Assembly (NCBI GenBank): GCA_014218215.1
Contig: CP043652.1
Coordinates: 4,464,001-4,528,000 of the forward strand
Direction of reading: 5' to 3'
Source of the DNA: Geodermatophilaceae bacterium NBWT11
GTDB taxonomy: Bacteria; Actinomycetota; Actinomycetes; Mycobacteriales; Geodermatophilaceae
DNA: 64,000 nt
The notes under the pieces were generated by a model. That model made no database searches. It was not told the DNA's origin and saw nothing but the letters and a program-made list of their open reading frames with translations. Below are positions 25,569 through 34,954 of the stretch, one piece after another. Within the stretch, counting starts at the first letter, position 1. Each line of letters opens with the position of its first letter. Made by a program: the position numbers and the translations under genes.

Positions 25569-26186
25569 ATGAGCGTCGGGGAGGGTCGGTCGTCCATCCG
25601 CGACCAGCAGCGCCTGTTCACCAGGTCCCGTCTGCTGGAGTCCGGGGCTGCGGTGTTCAGCGACGTCGGCTATGCCAGCGCGACCGTGGATGACATCGCT
25701 GCCCGGGCCGGTGCAGGCCGGGCGACCTTCTACCTCCACTTCTCCGGCAAGAAGGACCTCCTCGAGGTGCTGTACCTCGGCCTGGGACCCGAGGTCGAGG
25801 CGTTCTACGGCGACCTGGACGCAACGCTCGAGTCGGGTTCCCGAGCGGAGATGCACGCCTGGGTGACCCGCGCCGTGCGGTGGACCCTCGAGCACAAGGC
25901 GGTCATCTCGGCCGCCACCGTCGCCCAGGTGGTCGAGGGCGAGTTGCTGCAGCACCCCCTCAGCCCGGTCGTGCAGGACATGCCCCTGCTGCGGGAACGC
26001 TGGCCGACAGGTGATCAGGACGGCCTGGCGCTGCGCATCTCCCTGCTGATGGTGAACCTGCGGGGCGCGCTGGTCCTCCTGTCCCGGGAGTGGGAAGAGG
26101 ACCCGACCCACCTGGTCGACGTGCTCACCGACGTGTGGCTCGTGGCCCTGACCCCGCCCACGGCAGACGAGCGCCCGACCGCCTGA
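25569..26186 (+). CDS. TetR-family regulator facing the acyl-CoA operon
   Basis: A 205-residue TetR protein with HTH residues 20-65 ending AGAGRATFYLHFSGKKDLLE. The C-terminal domain shares its general pattern with the TetR at 3097. It starts 55 bp after the esterase and ends 5 bp before the convergent DUF35 gene. It could control either the glycoside module or the acyl-CoA operon; no operator was recognised to decide. Confidence 0.87.
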   Translation: MSVGEGRSSIRDQQRLFTRSRLLESGAAVFSDVGYASATVDDIAARAGAGRATFYLHFSGKKDLLEVLYLGLGPEVEAFYGDLDATLESGSRAEMHAWVTRAVRWTLEHKAVISAATVAQVVEGELLQHPLSPVVQDMPLLRERWPTGDQDGLALRISLLMVNLRGALVLLSREWEEDPTHLVDVLTDVWLVALTPPTADERPTA

Positions 26187-26191
26187 CCCCC

Positions 26192-26620
26192 TCAGGTCGC
26201 AGGCTGTCTGCTCGGCCGGTACTTGAGCAGGGTGACGTCGGCACCGGGGACGTCGACGAACACCGGATCCAGCGACATCCCGATGTGCAGGTCGGTGCCC
26301 TCGACGTCCACCAGCTCGGTGGTCAGCCGGGGTCCCTCCGCCAGCTCGACGATGGCCAGGTGCTGTGGCGACCGGCCGGCCCAGGGCGGCGCGGTGGCCC
26401 GGGTGGCCACGGTAAAGCTGTAGAGGTGGCCGGCGCCGCTGATCTCCCGCCACTCCAGGTCGTCGGCCAGGGTGCCCGGAGCCAGGAGCCGCGGGTAGAA
26501 CACCCACTGCCCGGAGGACGGCGAGTACTGGATGCGGACCCGGTGCTCGCGGAGCGCGGCCCAGTAGGGCGCACTCACCGGGGTGGGCACCGGGACCGGC
26601 AGTCCGTCGACGTACCTCAT
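26192..26620 (-). CDS. DUF35 OB-fold acyl-CoA-associated protein lacking zinc cysteines
   Basis: A 142-residue DUF35 protein: an N-terminal rubredoxin-like segment (about 18-55) and an OB fold (LEWREISGAGHLYSFTVATR onwards). Such proteins pair with Ltp/thiolase-type enzymes, for example in steroid side-chain aldolases. The four zinc cysteines expected here are absent: IQYSPSSGQWVFYPRLLAPG carries Ser, Ala and other residues at those places. The ATG shares one base with the stop of the thiolase-like gene (TGATG), the usual genetic pairing. It is the last gene of a seven-reading-frame operon. Confidence 0.85.
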   Translation of the reverse strand: MRYVDGLPVPVPTPVSAPYWAALREHRVRIQYSPSSGQWVFYPRLLAPGTLADDLEWREISGAGHLYSFTVATRATAPPWAGRSPQHLAIVELAEGPRLTTELVDVEGTDLHIGMSLDPVFVDVPGADVTLLKYRPSRQPAT

Positions 26621-27821
26621 CAGGCCCCCCTCAGGACGAGCCCGACCTGCTCGCTCATGATCCCGCCGTTGCCACTGACGAAGGCCACGTCGGCCCCGGC
26701 CACCTGCGCGGCACCGGCACGACCGGAGACCTGGCGGACGCCGTCGCACACGTGGTGCATCCCGCCGGCGATGCCGGCCTGGCCGTACCCCAGCTGACCC
26801 CCGGCGGTGTTGAGCGGGAAGTCTCCTGCGTACGTGAGGTCGTGGTCGCGGACGAAGGCCGCACCGGACCCCCGGGGGCAGAAGCCGGCGTCCTCGAGGC
26901 TCATGAGGACCGTGATCGTGTAGCAGTCGTAGATCGAGGCGACGTCGACGTCGCCGCGGGTGACACCGGCCATGGCGAACGCCCGTGCTGCTGCGTGCTC
27001 CAACGGGCTGGTCAGGAGGTCCCGGGCGTACGTCGGCGTCTTGTGCGCCACACGCTCGCCGAACCCGGCGACGACGACCGGCCGGTGCGCGGCCCGGCGG
27101 ACGACGTCCCTCCCCGCCACCACGACCGCAGCTCCCCCCTCGCAGGGCATCACGATCTCCAGGAGGTGGATGGGGTCGGCGATCATCGGGCTGTCCAGCA
27201 CGTCCTGCGTGGTGATCGGCTTGCCGTGGAACACCGCTCCGGGGGTGGCGCAGGCGTTGGTGCGCTGGTCGGCCGAGATCTTCGCCAGGGCTGCGGCGTC
27301 CCAGCCGTGTTCGTGGGCGTACCGACGGGCGATCTGCGCGTAGGGCGCGTTCTGACCCAGGTTGCCGTAGGGGATGTCGAACTCGGCCTGGGGGAGCCGT
27401 AGCGGCCACTGGAGGCACCCAACCACGGTTCCGAGCTCGTCTCGAAGTGCGGCGACTGCGGTCGCCGCAACCCACCTGGTGCCACCGCCAGGACGACGTC
27501 GCAGATGCCCAGCTCCACGGCTGCGGCCGCTCGCCACACCATTCCGGCGGCGGTGGCCCCGCCCAGGTCGACCGACTCCCCCAGGCTCACCTCCATACCG
27601 AGGTACTCGGCCAGGGTCGAGGGACCGAAGTAGGCCGTCTCGGCCAGCTGGCCCATGACCAGGCCGTCGACCCGGTCGGCCTCGATGCCTGCGTCGGCCA
27701 GGGCCAGCCGGGCCAGGTCGGCCCACTCCTCGAGGGAGAACGCCCCGGGTCCCTCGATCCTGCGGCGCGCCGGCAGCTCCACCATCCCGACGATCGCGGC
27801 CTCACCTCGCAGCCCGGTCAT
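26620..27821 (-). pseudogene. Thiolase-like (Ltp/SCP2-type) gene with a frameshift
   Basis: A thiolase-fold lipid-transfer-type enzyme of about 400 residues, split between two frames. The first part (27821 to about 27395) reads MTGLRGEAAIVGMVELPARR to ASSGRYGSP. The second continues in another frame as QAEFDIPYGNLGQNAPYAQI through IYDCYTITVLMSLEDAGFC and NTAGGQLGYGQAGIAGG to the stop. The junction is a run of five G (five C on the coding strand) at 27390-27394; one more base restores a continuous, family-like sequence. It is either a recent inactivating mutation or a sequencing error. Related Ltp proteins with DUF35 partners act as thiolases or retro-aldolases on CoA esters. Confidence 0.82.
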
Positions 27822-27844
27822 CTCCGTCCCCCCACGAGCACGTC

Positions 27845-28960
27845 CTAGAACCGGGTGATGACGCCGCGCAGGTTGCGCCCGGCGAGGAGGTCGTCGTAGC
27901 CGACGTTGACGTCGTCCAGGCTGTACCGGTTGGTGATCAGCTCGTCCAGCTTGAGCTGCCCCTCGCGGTACAGGTCCATCAACCGAGGCAGGTCGCTGAG
28001 GTAGTTGCAGGCACCGAACATGGAGCCCCGGATCTGCTTGCCGTAGCCCAGCAGGATGTTGCCGCTCGTCTTGACCTGGTCGTCCTTCATCGCGCCGACC
28101 GCGGTCACCGTGATGACCCCGCCCTTGCCGACGATGCTGATGGCCTGGCTGGTCGCCTCCTCGGTGTTCACCCCCACCGTGATGATGGAGTGGTCGGCGA
28201 GCCGACCCCAGGTCACCTGGCGGACGAAGTCGAAGGCCTCGTCGTGCGTGGCGAAGGTGTGGGTCGCCCCGAACTCCATCGCCCGCTCGCGCTTCATCTC
28301 CACCGGGTCCACGACGACGACCCTGGACGCCCCCGACATCGCGGCCCCCTGGACGGCGTTGACCCCGATCCCACCGCAGCCGTAGACCACGACGACGTCG
28401 CCGGACCGCACGCCGGCCACGTTGACGGCGCTGCCCCATCCGGTCGGTACGCCGCACCCCAGGATCGCGCCGAGCTCGAAGGAGATGTCGTCGGGCAGCG
28501 GGACGCAGGAGTTCTCGGAGATGACCAGTCGCTCCGAGAAGGTGCCGGTGGCGCAGAACCCACCGAGGTCCTGGTCGCCGGAGTGGAACCGGTAGGTCTC
28601 GTCCAGCATCATCCCGGTCCCGGCGTGCAGTCCCTTGTCGCAGAGGTACTGGCGGCCCGTCGAGCAGTAGCGGCAGGTGCCGCACACCGGGATGTAGGCC
28701 ACGACGACCCGGTCGCCCACCCGGGTGCGGGTGACCTTGCTGCCGACCTTCTCGACCACGCCGGCCCCTTCGTGCCCCCCCACGATGGGCAGTCGCACGG
28801 TGGAGTCACCGGTACGGATGTGGTCGTCGGAGTGGCACATCCCGGCGGCCTCGATGCGCACCAGGACCTCGAAGTCCTTCGGGTCGTCCAGCACCAGGTC
28901 GACGATCTCCCAGGGCTTCCCGCTCTCCCACATGACGGCTGCTCGGGTGTGGTTGCGCAT
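27845..28960 (-). CDS. NDMA-dependent-type zinc alcohol dehydrogenase
   Basis: A 371-residue class III-like medium-chain dehydrogenase. The catalytic zinc site includes GMCHSDDH and GGHEGAGVVE; the structural zinc lobe is CGTCRYCSTGRQYLC; the cofactor Rossmann is VVYGCGGIGVNAVQGA. The long insertion GTGMMLDETYRFHSGDQDLG and the N-terminus MRNHTRAAVMWESGKPWEI are typical of the actinobacterial mycofactocin/NDMA-dependent alcohol dehydrogenases, which keep NAD(H) bound. It probably oxidises an alcohol to the aldehyde that the operon's aldehyde dehydrogenase uses. No mycofactocin genes are in this window. Confidence 0.9.
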   Translation of the reverse strand: MRNHTRAAVMWESGKPWEIVDLVLDDPKDFEVLVRIEAAGMCHSDDHIRTGDSTVRLPIVGGHEGAGVVEKVGSKVTRTRVGDRVVVAYIPVCGTCRYCSTGRQYLCDKGLHAGTGMMLDETYRFHSGDQDLGGFCATGTFSERLVISENSCVPLPDDISFELGAILGCGVPTGWGSAVNVAGVRSGDVVVVYGCGGIGVNAVQGAAMSGASRVVVVDPVEMKRERAMEFGATHTFATHDEAFDFVRQVTWGRLADHSIITVGVNTEEATSQAISIVGKGGVITVTAVGAMKDDQVKTSGNILLGYGKQIRGSMFGACNYLSDLPRLMDLYREGQLKLDELITNRYSLDDVNVGYDDLLAGRNLRGVITRF

Positions 28961-28991
28961 GGTCTGTCTCCTGTGTCCGGGTGGATGGGGG

Positions 28992-31262
28992 TCAGCGGTA
29001 GGCGGCGATGTCGAACCAGAACGGTGCCGAGCTCGCGAGGACGGTGCCGTCTGCGCGCAGCTGCTCGATCTCCTCGGGGGCGAGCCCGGTCTCCCGCAGC
29101 ACGACCTCGGTGTGCTCGCCGAGTCCGCAGAACGTGAGCTCGTGGTCGCGCTCGGTCCGGCTGAAGCGGGCCCGCTTCCCGGGCAGGACGAAGCGCTTGC
29201 CGTCGCTGCGGACGACGGACTCGAGGTGGGCCGAGGCCAGGAGGGCGGGGTCGTTCGCGAGGTCCGCCGACGTCCGGGCGCGGACGCCGTGCCCGCCGGC
29301 GCCGTGCAGCGCGCGGACGACCGCGTCGCAGGACAGCGCGGAGACCGCCGCGGCGACCTCGCCGGCCAGCGCCTCCGCCGGCAGGCCCGGGTCGGTCAGC
29401 AGGCCGGCACGAACCAGGACGGCGGCGTCGGCCGCGTGGACGCGGACCCAGCCGTCGGACGCCGCGTAGAACCGGGAGAGCGGGTCGGGGCCGGGGTGGT
29501 CCCGACCGCCGCGCGGCACCGGGCCGCGCCCCTCGTAGGCCACCAGCTCGCCACAGAGCATGTAGGCCGAGACCGCAGCCAGCGAGGTCGACACCTGCTG
29601 GCCGATCCCGGACGTGGCGCGAGCCAGGAGCGCCGCGCACACCGCGAGCGTCGTGGCGACACCGGCCGACAGGTCGTTCGCCGCCACGGTGTGGAAGACC
29701 GGTTCGGCCGCTCCGCCCTGCAGGCTCATCATCCCCGACATCGCCTGCAGGACCGGGTCGAAGCCCGGGTTGCCACCGATGGGACCGACGGTGCCGAACC
29801 CGGTGATGGAGGCCGAGATGACCGCCGGGTTGCGCAGTTCGAGCGAGGCGTGGTCGATGCCCAGCTTCTCGCGCACCCCGGGGCGGAAGTTGTCCAGCAC
29901 CACGTCGGCGTGCTCGACCATCCGCAGGAGAGTCTCCCTGCCCGCATCGCTGCGCAGGTCGATCGCGATGGCCCGGTGGCCGCGGTTGTAGAGCGCGCCC
30001 ATCGGGCGGAACGGGTCACCGTCGAGCGGCTCGACCTTGATCACGTCCGCGCCGAGATCGGCCAGCAGGCTGCCGGCGAACGGACCGGCCACGACCGTGC
30101 CCAGGTCGAGGACCCGGACCCCGGCGAGGGGGCCGGAGCCGGTCACCGGGGCCACGGCCGCGCCGGTCGCCTCGTCCGCGGCCGCGACCTCCCGGCCGGG
30201 TCCGTGCCAGCCGTCGAAGGAGGGGGCCAGCTCGCGTGCGACCGGTGCCGGCGGCAGGCTGCGGGAGAAGGTCACCGGGACCCCGGGCATCGTCGCCGGC
30301 CCGACCTCCGGGTCGGTGACCTCGACGTGTTGCCCGATGGCCACCATCTGCGGGTGCTGGAGCCAGTCCTCCACCTCGCCCACCGGCCCGCAGGGCACGC
30401 CGGCAGCGGTGAGCGCCCCGAGCCAGTGCTCCCGGGACCCGGTGCGGAAGGCAGCCGCGATCCGCGCCCGCACCCAGTGCTGGTTGTCGGGGTGGAAGAA
30501 CCGGGAGCCGTCACCGGCGATGCGCGGGTCGTCCATGACCTCCGGGATGCCCAGCACGGCGAAGGCCGCCCGTTGGAACTTCGGGGACAGCGCGGCCAGG
30601 AACGTCCAGTGCCCGTCGGAGCACAGGTACGGCGCGTAGTTCGGCGTCGGACCGTGCGGACCCACGGCGGTGTTCGAGGCCGGCGCGGCGGGGTCCAGCA
30701 GCAACGTCGTCGTGGCGGCCGCCAGGGCACCGTGCCGGGCGTCGACCAGCACGTGCTGACCGAGACCGGACCTGTCCCGCTCGACCAGGGCGGCCGCTGC
30801 TGCCGTGGCCGCCCAGATGCCCTGCATGTAGCTGGCGAAGGGGACCACGACGTCCACCGGGGCACCCGAGTGGGAGGACTGACGGCCGGCCACGCCCATC
30901 TCGGCGAGCAGCATGGCCTCATAGGCCCGGGGTCCAGCCGTCACCGAGGCCAGCACGGGGGGCATCTCCAGGTGGACGAGGCGGGGCCCGCAGGAGCCCG
31001 GGTCCACGAGTTCGCCGGTCTCCTCCGCCGTGGTCACGAGCACGTCGCATCCCGCGAGCGCAGCGGTGAACGCCCTCTGGCTGGGGGGGACGACCCGCTT
31101 GTTGCGGTCCCACATGACCTCACCCGGGGCGAGGAGCTCGGGCTCCGCCCACCGGACCACCTCGGCACCGAGGTCCCCGAGGAGCATGGTGGCCGTCATC
31201 CCGGCGACCGTCGTGGTGGCGTCCAGGACCCGGACCCCGGCCAGGGGCGCCGCCGCGTTCAC
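28992..31262 (-). CDS. Fused double CaiB/BaiF family III CoA-transferase
   Basis: A 756-residue protein made of two CaiB/BaiF-type domains. Domain 1 (about 5-370) starts PLAGVRVLDATTTVAGMTAT; domain 2 (about 385-740) starts PLAGVRVLDLGTVVAGPFAG and holds GNPGFDPVLQAMSGMMSLQG, where FD supplies the expected catalytic Asp. In domain 1 the matching stretch reads VPFASYMQGIWAATAAA without that Asp, so only domain 2 looks active. Such enzymes move CoA between carboxylic acids. The GTG at 31262 overlaps the upstream stop (GTGA). Confidence 0.87.
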   Translation of the reverse strand: MNAAAPLAGVRVLDATTTVAGMTATMLLGDLGAEVVRWAEPELLAPGEVMWDRNKRVVPPSQRAFTAALAGCDVLVTTAEETGELVDPGSCGPRLVHLEMPPVLASVTAGPRAYEAMLLAEMGVAGRQSSHSGAPVDVVVPFASYMQGIWAATAAAAALVERDRSGLGQHVLVDARHGALAAATTTLLLDPAAPASNTAVGPHGPTPNYAPYLCSDGHWTFLAALSPKFQRAAFAVLGIPEVMDDPRIAGDGSRFFHPDNQHWVRARIAAAFRTGSREHWLGALTAAGVPCGPVGEVEDWLQHPQMVAIGQHVEVTDPEVGPATMPGVPVTFSRSLPPAPVARELAPSFDGWHGPGREVAAADEATGAAVAPVTGSGPLAGVRVLDLGTVVAGPFAGSLLADLGADVIKVEPLDGDPFRPMGALYNRGHRAIAIDLRSDAGRETLLRMVEHADVVLDNFRPGVREKLGIDHASLELRNPAVISASITGFGTVGPIGGNPGFDPVLQAMSGMMSLQGGAAEPVFHTVAANDLSAGVATTLAVCAALLARATSGIGQQVSTSLAAVSAYMLCGELVAYEGRGPVPRGGRDHPGPDPLSRFYAASDGWVRVHAADAAVLVRAGLLTDPGLPAEALAGEVAAAVSALSCDAVVRALHGAGGHGVRARTSADLANDPALLASAHLESVVRSDGKRFVLPGKRARFSRTERDHELTFCGLGEHTEVVLRETGLAPEEIEQLRADGTVLASSAPFWFDIAAYR

Positions 31263-31783
31263 CGGCCCGCCAGCTCGGCGAGCAGGTCGTCGCGGGTGGG
31301 GACGCCTTCGGCGTCGTAGGTGGTGGGCTGCGCGCTGTTCATCCACACGACCTCGCGACCGATCTGGTCGGCGGTGAACTCGAGCACGATGACCAAGGGG
31401 GTGACGGCGACCGTGGCGGTCGGACCGGCACGGCCGGTCACCGCGTGCATCCGGCCGTCGCCCATCAGCACATCGCCCTCGAGGACCAGGTGGTCCCAGT
31501 CGACCCAGGACATCGCGCCGGCGGCGGTGGAGGACTGCATGATGCCGAGGAACCTCTCCCGGTCCAGGGTCATGGGCGGAGAGCCCACCACGGTGCTGGC
31601 GAGCTCGAACCCGGGCGCCGTGCCTGCCTCGATCAGACCGAGGTCGCCGACCAGCTCACCGACCAGGCGTTCGCGCAGCAAGCGCCACCGGGAGAGCCGT
31701 TCGGTGTCGGTGTCCCGGGCGATCCGCTGGTCGAGTGCCGCCAGGCACCCCAGGGCCGTGGGCGAGGGCGTCTCGTTCGTCAT
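31259..31783 (-). CDS. Probable NTF2/SnoaL-like protein
   Basis: A 174-residue soluble protein of uncertain function. The pattern (RWRLLRERLVGELVGDLGLI, a GSPPMTLDRERFLGIMQSS segment, then a GAMSWVDWDHLVLEGDVLMG strand pair) suggests an NTF2-like cone fold as in SnoaL-type isomerases or hydratases. Both ends overlap neighbours by 4 bp (ATGA with aldehyde dehydrogenase, GTGA with the CoA-transferase), so it belongs to the pathway. No catalytic residues could be assigned. Confidence 0.6.
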   Translation of the reverse strand: MTNETPSPTALGCLAALDQRIARDTDTERLSRWRLLRERLVGELVGDLGLIEAGTAPGFELASTVVGSPPMTLDRERFLGIMQSSTAAGAMSWVDWDHLVLEGDVLMGDGRMHAVTGRAGPTATVAVTPLVIVLEFTADQIGREVVWMNSAQPTTYDAEGVPTRDDLLAELAGR

Positions 31784-33288
31784 CGGGCTGCCTCCGTGTC
31801 GGTGTGGGTGTCGCTGTTCACGTCGATGTCGGTGCCGAACGACGGGGGGACCCCGATCGCCTTGACCTCGGTGTAGGAGGCGAATGCCTCGGTGCCCATC
31901 TCCCGGCCGATGCCGCTGGACTTGAAGCCACCGAAGGGCGCGGAGAGCCCGGCGGAGGCCCCGTTGATGCTCATCCCACCGGTCCGGACACCGCGGGCGA
32001 CCCGCATCGCCCGGTCCAGGTCGGCGGTCATCACGGCACCGCTCAACCCGTAGACGGAGTCGTTGGCCAACCGGACCGCCTCGCTCTCGTCACGGAAGGG
32101 GGTGACCGTGAGGACGGGGCCGAAGACCTCTTCCTGGGCCACCCGCGACGCGTTGTCCACCCCGGCCAGCAGGGTCGGCTCGACCCAGGCACCGACCTCG
32201 AACCCCGCAGGGATCCCGCCACCGCGGACGAGCCTGGCGCCTTCGCGCTGACCGATCGCGAGGTAGTCCAGGACGCGGTCGCGTTGGCGCACGGAGACGA
32301 CGGGACCCATCTCCGTGGCCGGGTCCCGGGGGTCGCCGAGCACGACCGCGTCCATCAAGGCCACCAGCCGCTCGACGACGTCGTCGTACACCTCGTCCTG
32401 CACCAGGAACCGGGTCTTGTTGCTGCAGACCTGGCCGGTGTTCAGCAGGGAGCCCATGCGGGCGCCAGCCACGGCGGCGTCGAGATCGGCGTCGGCGAAG
32501 ACGATGGCGGCCGACTTGCCGCCCAGCTCCAACGTGACCCGCCGGAGGTCGTTGCCGCACAGGCTCGCGATCCGTCGTCCGGCGGCGGTGGACCCGGTGA
32601 AGGCCACCTTGTCGACCGAGGGGTGCGAGACCAGGTACTCGCTCACGTCGCGGTCGGCGGGGACGACGTTCACGACCCCCGGCGGCACCCCGACCTCCTC
32701 GAGCATCTCGGCGAAGAGCATCGCGTCGAGCGCGGTCTCGGGGGCCGGCTTGAGCACCACGGTGCAGCCGCTGATGAGCGCCGGAGGGATCTTGAACATC
32801 GCACTGGCCTGCGGTGAGTTCCACGGGATCACCGCGGCGACGACCCCCACCGGCTCCTTCACGACGAGCCCCGTCCCCGTCGCCGTCCGCCGGACCTCCT
32901 CGAAGGCGAACTCGCGGGACAGCTCCAGGTAGGCCTCGATCTGCATGACCGGCGTGCCGGCCTGCATCCACCGCGAGACGCTGATCGGACACCCCATCTC
33001 GTCGGTGATGAGGGAGGCGAACTCCTCGGCCCGGCGCCGGTAGCCGTCGGCGATCCGGCGCAGGACCTCGCGCCGGTCCTCCACCGGTGCGGTGGCCCAC
33101 CCGGAGTCGAACGCCCGGCGGGCGGCGGCGACGGCTCGGTCCACGTCACCGGTCGATGCAGCCGGCACGCTGCCGATCACCTGGCCCGTCGCCGGGTTGA
33201 CGACGTCGATGGTCCGGTCGGAGTCCGGCGCCACCCACTCACCGCCGATGAAGAGCCTGTCGTAGGTCGCTGTCGTGGCTACGGGCAT
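31780..33288 (-). CDS. Aldehyde dehydrogenase (NAD(P)-dependent)
   Basis: A 502-residue ALDH-superfamily enzyme oxidising an aldehyde to the acid. PWNSPQASAMFKIPPALISG, the nucleotide-binding VAFTGSTAAGRRI, the general base Glu in LELGGKSA and the nucleophile Cys288 in NTGQVCSNK are all present. The length is standard. ATG 33288 follows a GAGAGGA site. It is the first gene of the minus-strand operon and may feed its acid to the CoA-transferase two genes downstream. Confidence 0.93.
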   Translation of the reverse strand: MPVATTATYDRLFIGGEWVAPDSDRTIDVVNPATGQVIGSVPAASTGDVDRAVAAARRAFDSGWATAPVEDRREVLRRIADGYRRRAEEFASLITDEMGCPISVSRWMQAGTPVMQIEAYLELSREFAFEEVRRTATGTGLVVKEPVGVVAAVIPWNSPQASAMFKIPPALISGCTVVLKPAPETALDAMLFAEMLEEVGVPPGVVNVVPADRDVSEYLVSHPSVDKVAFTGSTAAGRRIASLCGNDLRRVTLELGGKSAAIVFADADLDAAVAGARMGSLLNTGQVCSNKTRFLVQDEVYDDVVERLVALMDAVVLGDPRDPATEMGPVVSVRQRDRVLDYLAIGQREGARLVRGGGIPAGFEVGAWVEPTLLAGVDNASRVAQEEVFGPVLTVTPFRDESEAVRLANDSVYGLSGAVMTADLDRAMRVARGVRTGGMSINGASAGLSAPFGGFKSSGIGREMGTEAFASYTEVKAIGVPPSFGTDIDVNSDTHTDTEAAR

Positions 33289-33502
33289 GACGTCCTCTCA
33301 CCTGCGTCAGGAAGACCTGTGCGCGGTCGGTCGATCAGGGTGCCGAGGTGGTGCCGGTCGACGCCTGAGCAGCGCGACAACGCCAACGACGGGTGACGGG
33401 TTCGTGCGTGGCGAAGATCACCGACGGCTGTAGGCTGACACACTGTCTAGTCAATCGTCAATGCGTCAGCGGGACTCGATCCGCGCACCGGGAGGCACCA
33501 CC
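33289..33502. promoter_or_regulatory. Divergent promoter region of ALDH operon and Ohr
   Basis: On the minus strand, TTGACT followed about 16 bp later by TACAGC (roughly 33434-33461) could drive the aldehyde dehydrogenase operon. A second TTGACG overlaps it. No operator with clear symmetry was found. Confidence 0.4.
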
Positions 33503-33925
33503 ATGGCCGTCATCTACACCGCTCTCGCCACCACGACCGGAGACGGCCGCAAGGGCCACACCCGGTCCTCGGACGGCTTCCTGGATCACCAGCTGGCGAT
33601 CCCGGCAGAGATGGGCGGACCGGGTGGCGCCACCAACCCGGAGCAGCTGTTCGCCGCCGGCTACTCGGCCTGCTTCCTGTCCGCGGTGAAGATGGTCGCC
33701 CGTCAGCAGGACGCCACGATCTCCGATGCCAGCGTCACCGCCGAGGTCGGAGTGGACACGAACGGCAAGGGTGGGTTCGACCTCGTCGTCGCCCTGCACG
33801 TCGAGCTCGGCGGCCTCGACCAGTCCGCGGCCGACGCGATCGTCGAGGCCGCCCACCAGGTCTGCCCCTACTCCAACGCCACCCGCGGCAACGTGCCGGT
33901 CACCCTGACGACCACCGTGGCCTGA
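33503..33925 (+). CDS. Ohr-type organic hydroperoxide reductase (OsmC family)
   Basis: A 140-residue OsmC/Ohr protein that reduces organic peroxides with a reactive cysteine pair. The first Cys is in AAGYSACFLSAVKMV and the second in HQVCPYSNATRGN, exactly as in Ohr. ATG 33503 has GGAGG 7 bp upstream. It is a single gene between two minus-strand operons. Protection against peroxides produced by the surrounding oxygenases is plausible but inferred. Confidence 0.92.
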   Translation: MAVIYTALATTTGDGRKGHTRSSDGFLDHQLAIPAEMGGPGGATNPEQLFAAGYSACFLSAVKMVARQQDATISDASVTAEVGVDTNGKGGFDLVVALHVELGGLDQSAADAIVEAAHQVCPYSNATRGNVPVTLTTTVA

Positions 33926-33945
33926 CCGCCCTCGGCCGGCCCGGG

Positions 33946-34926
33946 TCACCCCTCGCACAGCCTGCTCAGCGCGGCGAGCACGTTCCGGTCGTGGGCGGTG
34001 CTGACCCGGGCCGTGGGCACCATGGTGAACCCGTGGTAGCAGCCGGGGTACACGTGCAGCTCGGTCGGGACGCCCGCACGGATCAGCCGCCGGGCGAACT
34101 CGACGTCCTCCTCGAGGAACAGGTCCAGCGCCCCCACGGCCAGGAACGTAGGCGGGAGGCCGGTGACGTCGGGAGCCCTGGCAGCCGCTGCGTAGGGCGA
34201 GGTGTCGGGGCCACCGGGCGGGCGCCCGAGGAGGGCGGCCCACCCGAACCGGTTGTCCCGGGCGGTCCAGACGAACTCGCCCGCGTGGGCGGGCGGCTCG
34301 ATCGACGACGCCGTGCGGTCGTCCAGCATGGGGTAGACCAGGAGCTGGAGGGCGAGGGGGATCTCGCCGCGGTCACGGGCCAGCACGGCCACCGCGGCCG
34401 CCACCCCGCCACCGGCACTCGCACCCCCGACGGCCAGCCGGGCCGGGTGCACCCCGAGCTGCTCGGCGTGCCCCGCCAGCCAGGCCAGCGCGGCGTAGCC
34501 GTCCATCACCGGCCCGGGTGCGACGGTCTCGGGGGCCAGTCGGTAGTCGACCGAGACCACGACCGCTCCGGTCTCGGCGGCCAACCGGGAGCACATGAGG
34601 TCGTCGTCGGCGGCGGTGCCCATCACGAACCCACCGCCGTGGAACCACACCAGACCGGCGGTGGGCGTGGCCGACGTGCCCGTCCGGTAGAGCCGCACCG
34701 GGACGTCGGGCCCGCCGTCGACCCCCCTCACCCGTTCCTCCGTGCGGAGCACCGCCGGGAACAGCTCCCGGGGGTCGGGCCTGCCCGCTTGCAGGGCAGC
34801 CATGCCCCGGCGGACCGCCGGCAGGCTCTCGGCGGTCAGGTCGAACGGCGGGAACGAGTCCAGCGGATCCGCGATCTCGGGGTCGACGAGGTGGCGAGTG
34901 CCGGTGCGGCGGGGAGCGGGGTCCAT
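33946..34926 (-). CDS. Alpha/beta hydrolase, HSL-type esterase, BVMO partner
   Basis: A 326-residue HSL-type esterase: oxyanion motif WFHGGGFVMG, nucleophile elbow GGASAGGG (Ser in place of the usual GDSAG context), acid in GALDLFLEEDVEF and base in CYHGF. The start at 34926 is chosen because the upstream frame runs through the BVMO gene. It lies 28 bp after the BVMO on the same strand and is probably co-transcribed, echoing the esterase/BVMO pair at 3.8-6.4 kb although gene order is reversed. Confidence 0.87.
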   Translation of the reverse strand: MDPAPRRTGTRHLVDPEIADPLDSFPPFDLTAESLPAVRRGMAALQAGRPDPRELFPAVLRTEERVRGVDGGPDVPVRLYRTGTSATPTAGLVWFHGGGFVMGTAADDDLMCSRLAAETGAVVVSVDYRLAPETVAPGPVMDGYAALAWLAGHAEQLGVHPARLAVGGASAGGGVAAAVAVLARDRGEIPLALQLLVYPMLDDRTASSIEPPAHAGEFVWTARDNRFGWAALLGRPPGGPDTSPYAAAARAPDVTGLPPTFLAVGALDLFLEEDVEFARRLIRAGVPTELHVYPGCYHGFTMVPTARVSTAHDRNVLAALSRLCEG

Positions 34927-34954
34927 GGGTGCCTCCAGGGTCAGGTAGGGAGCG

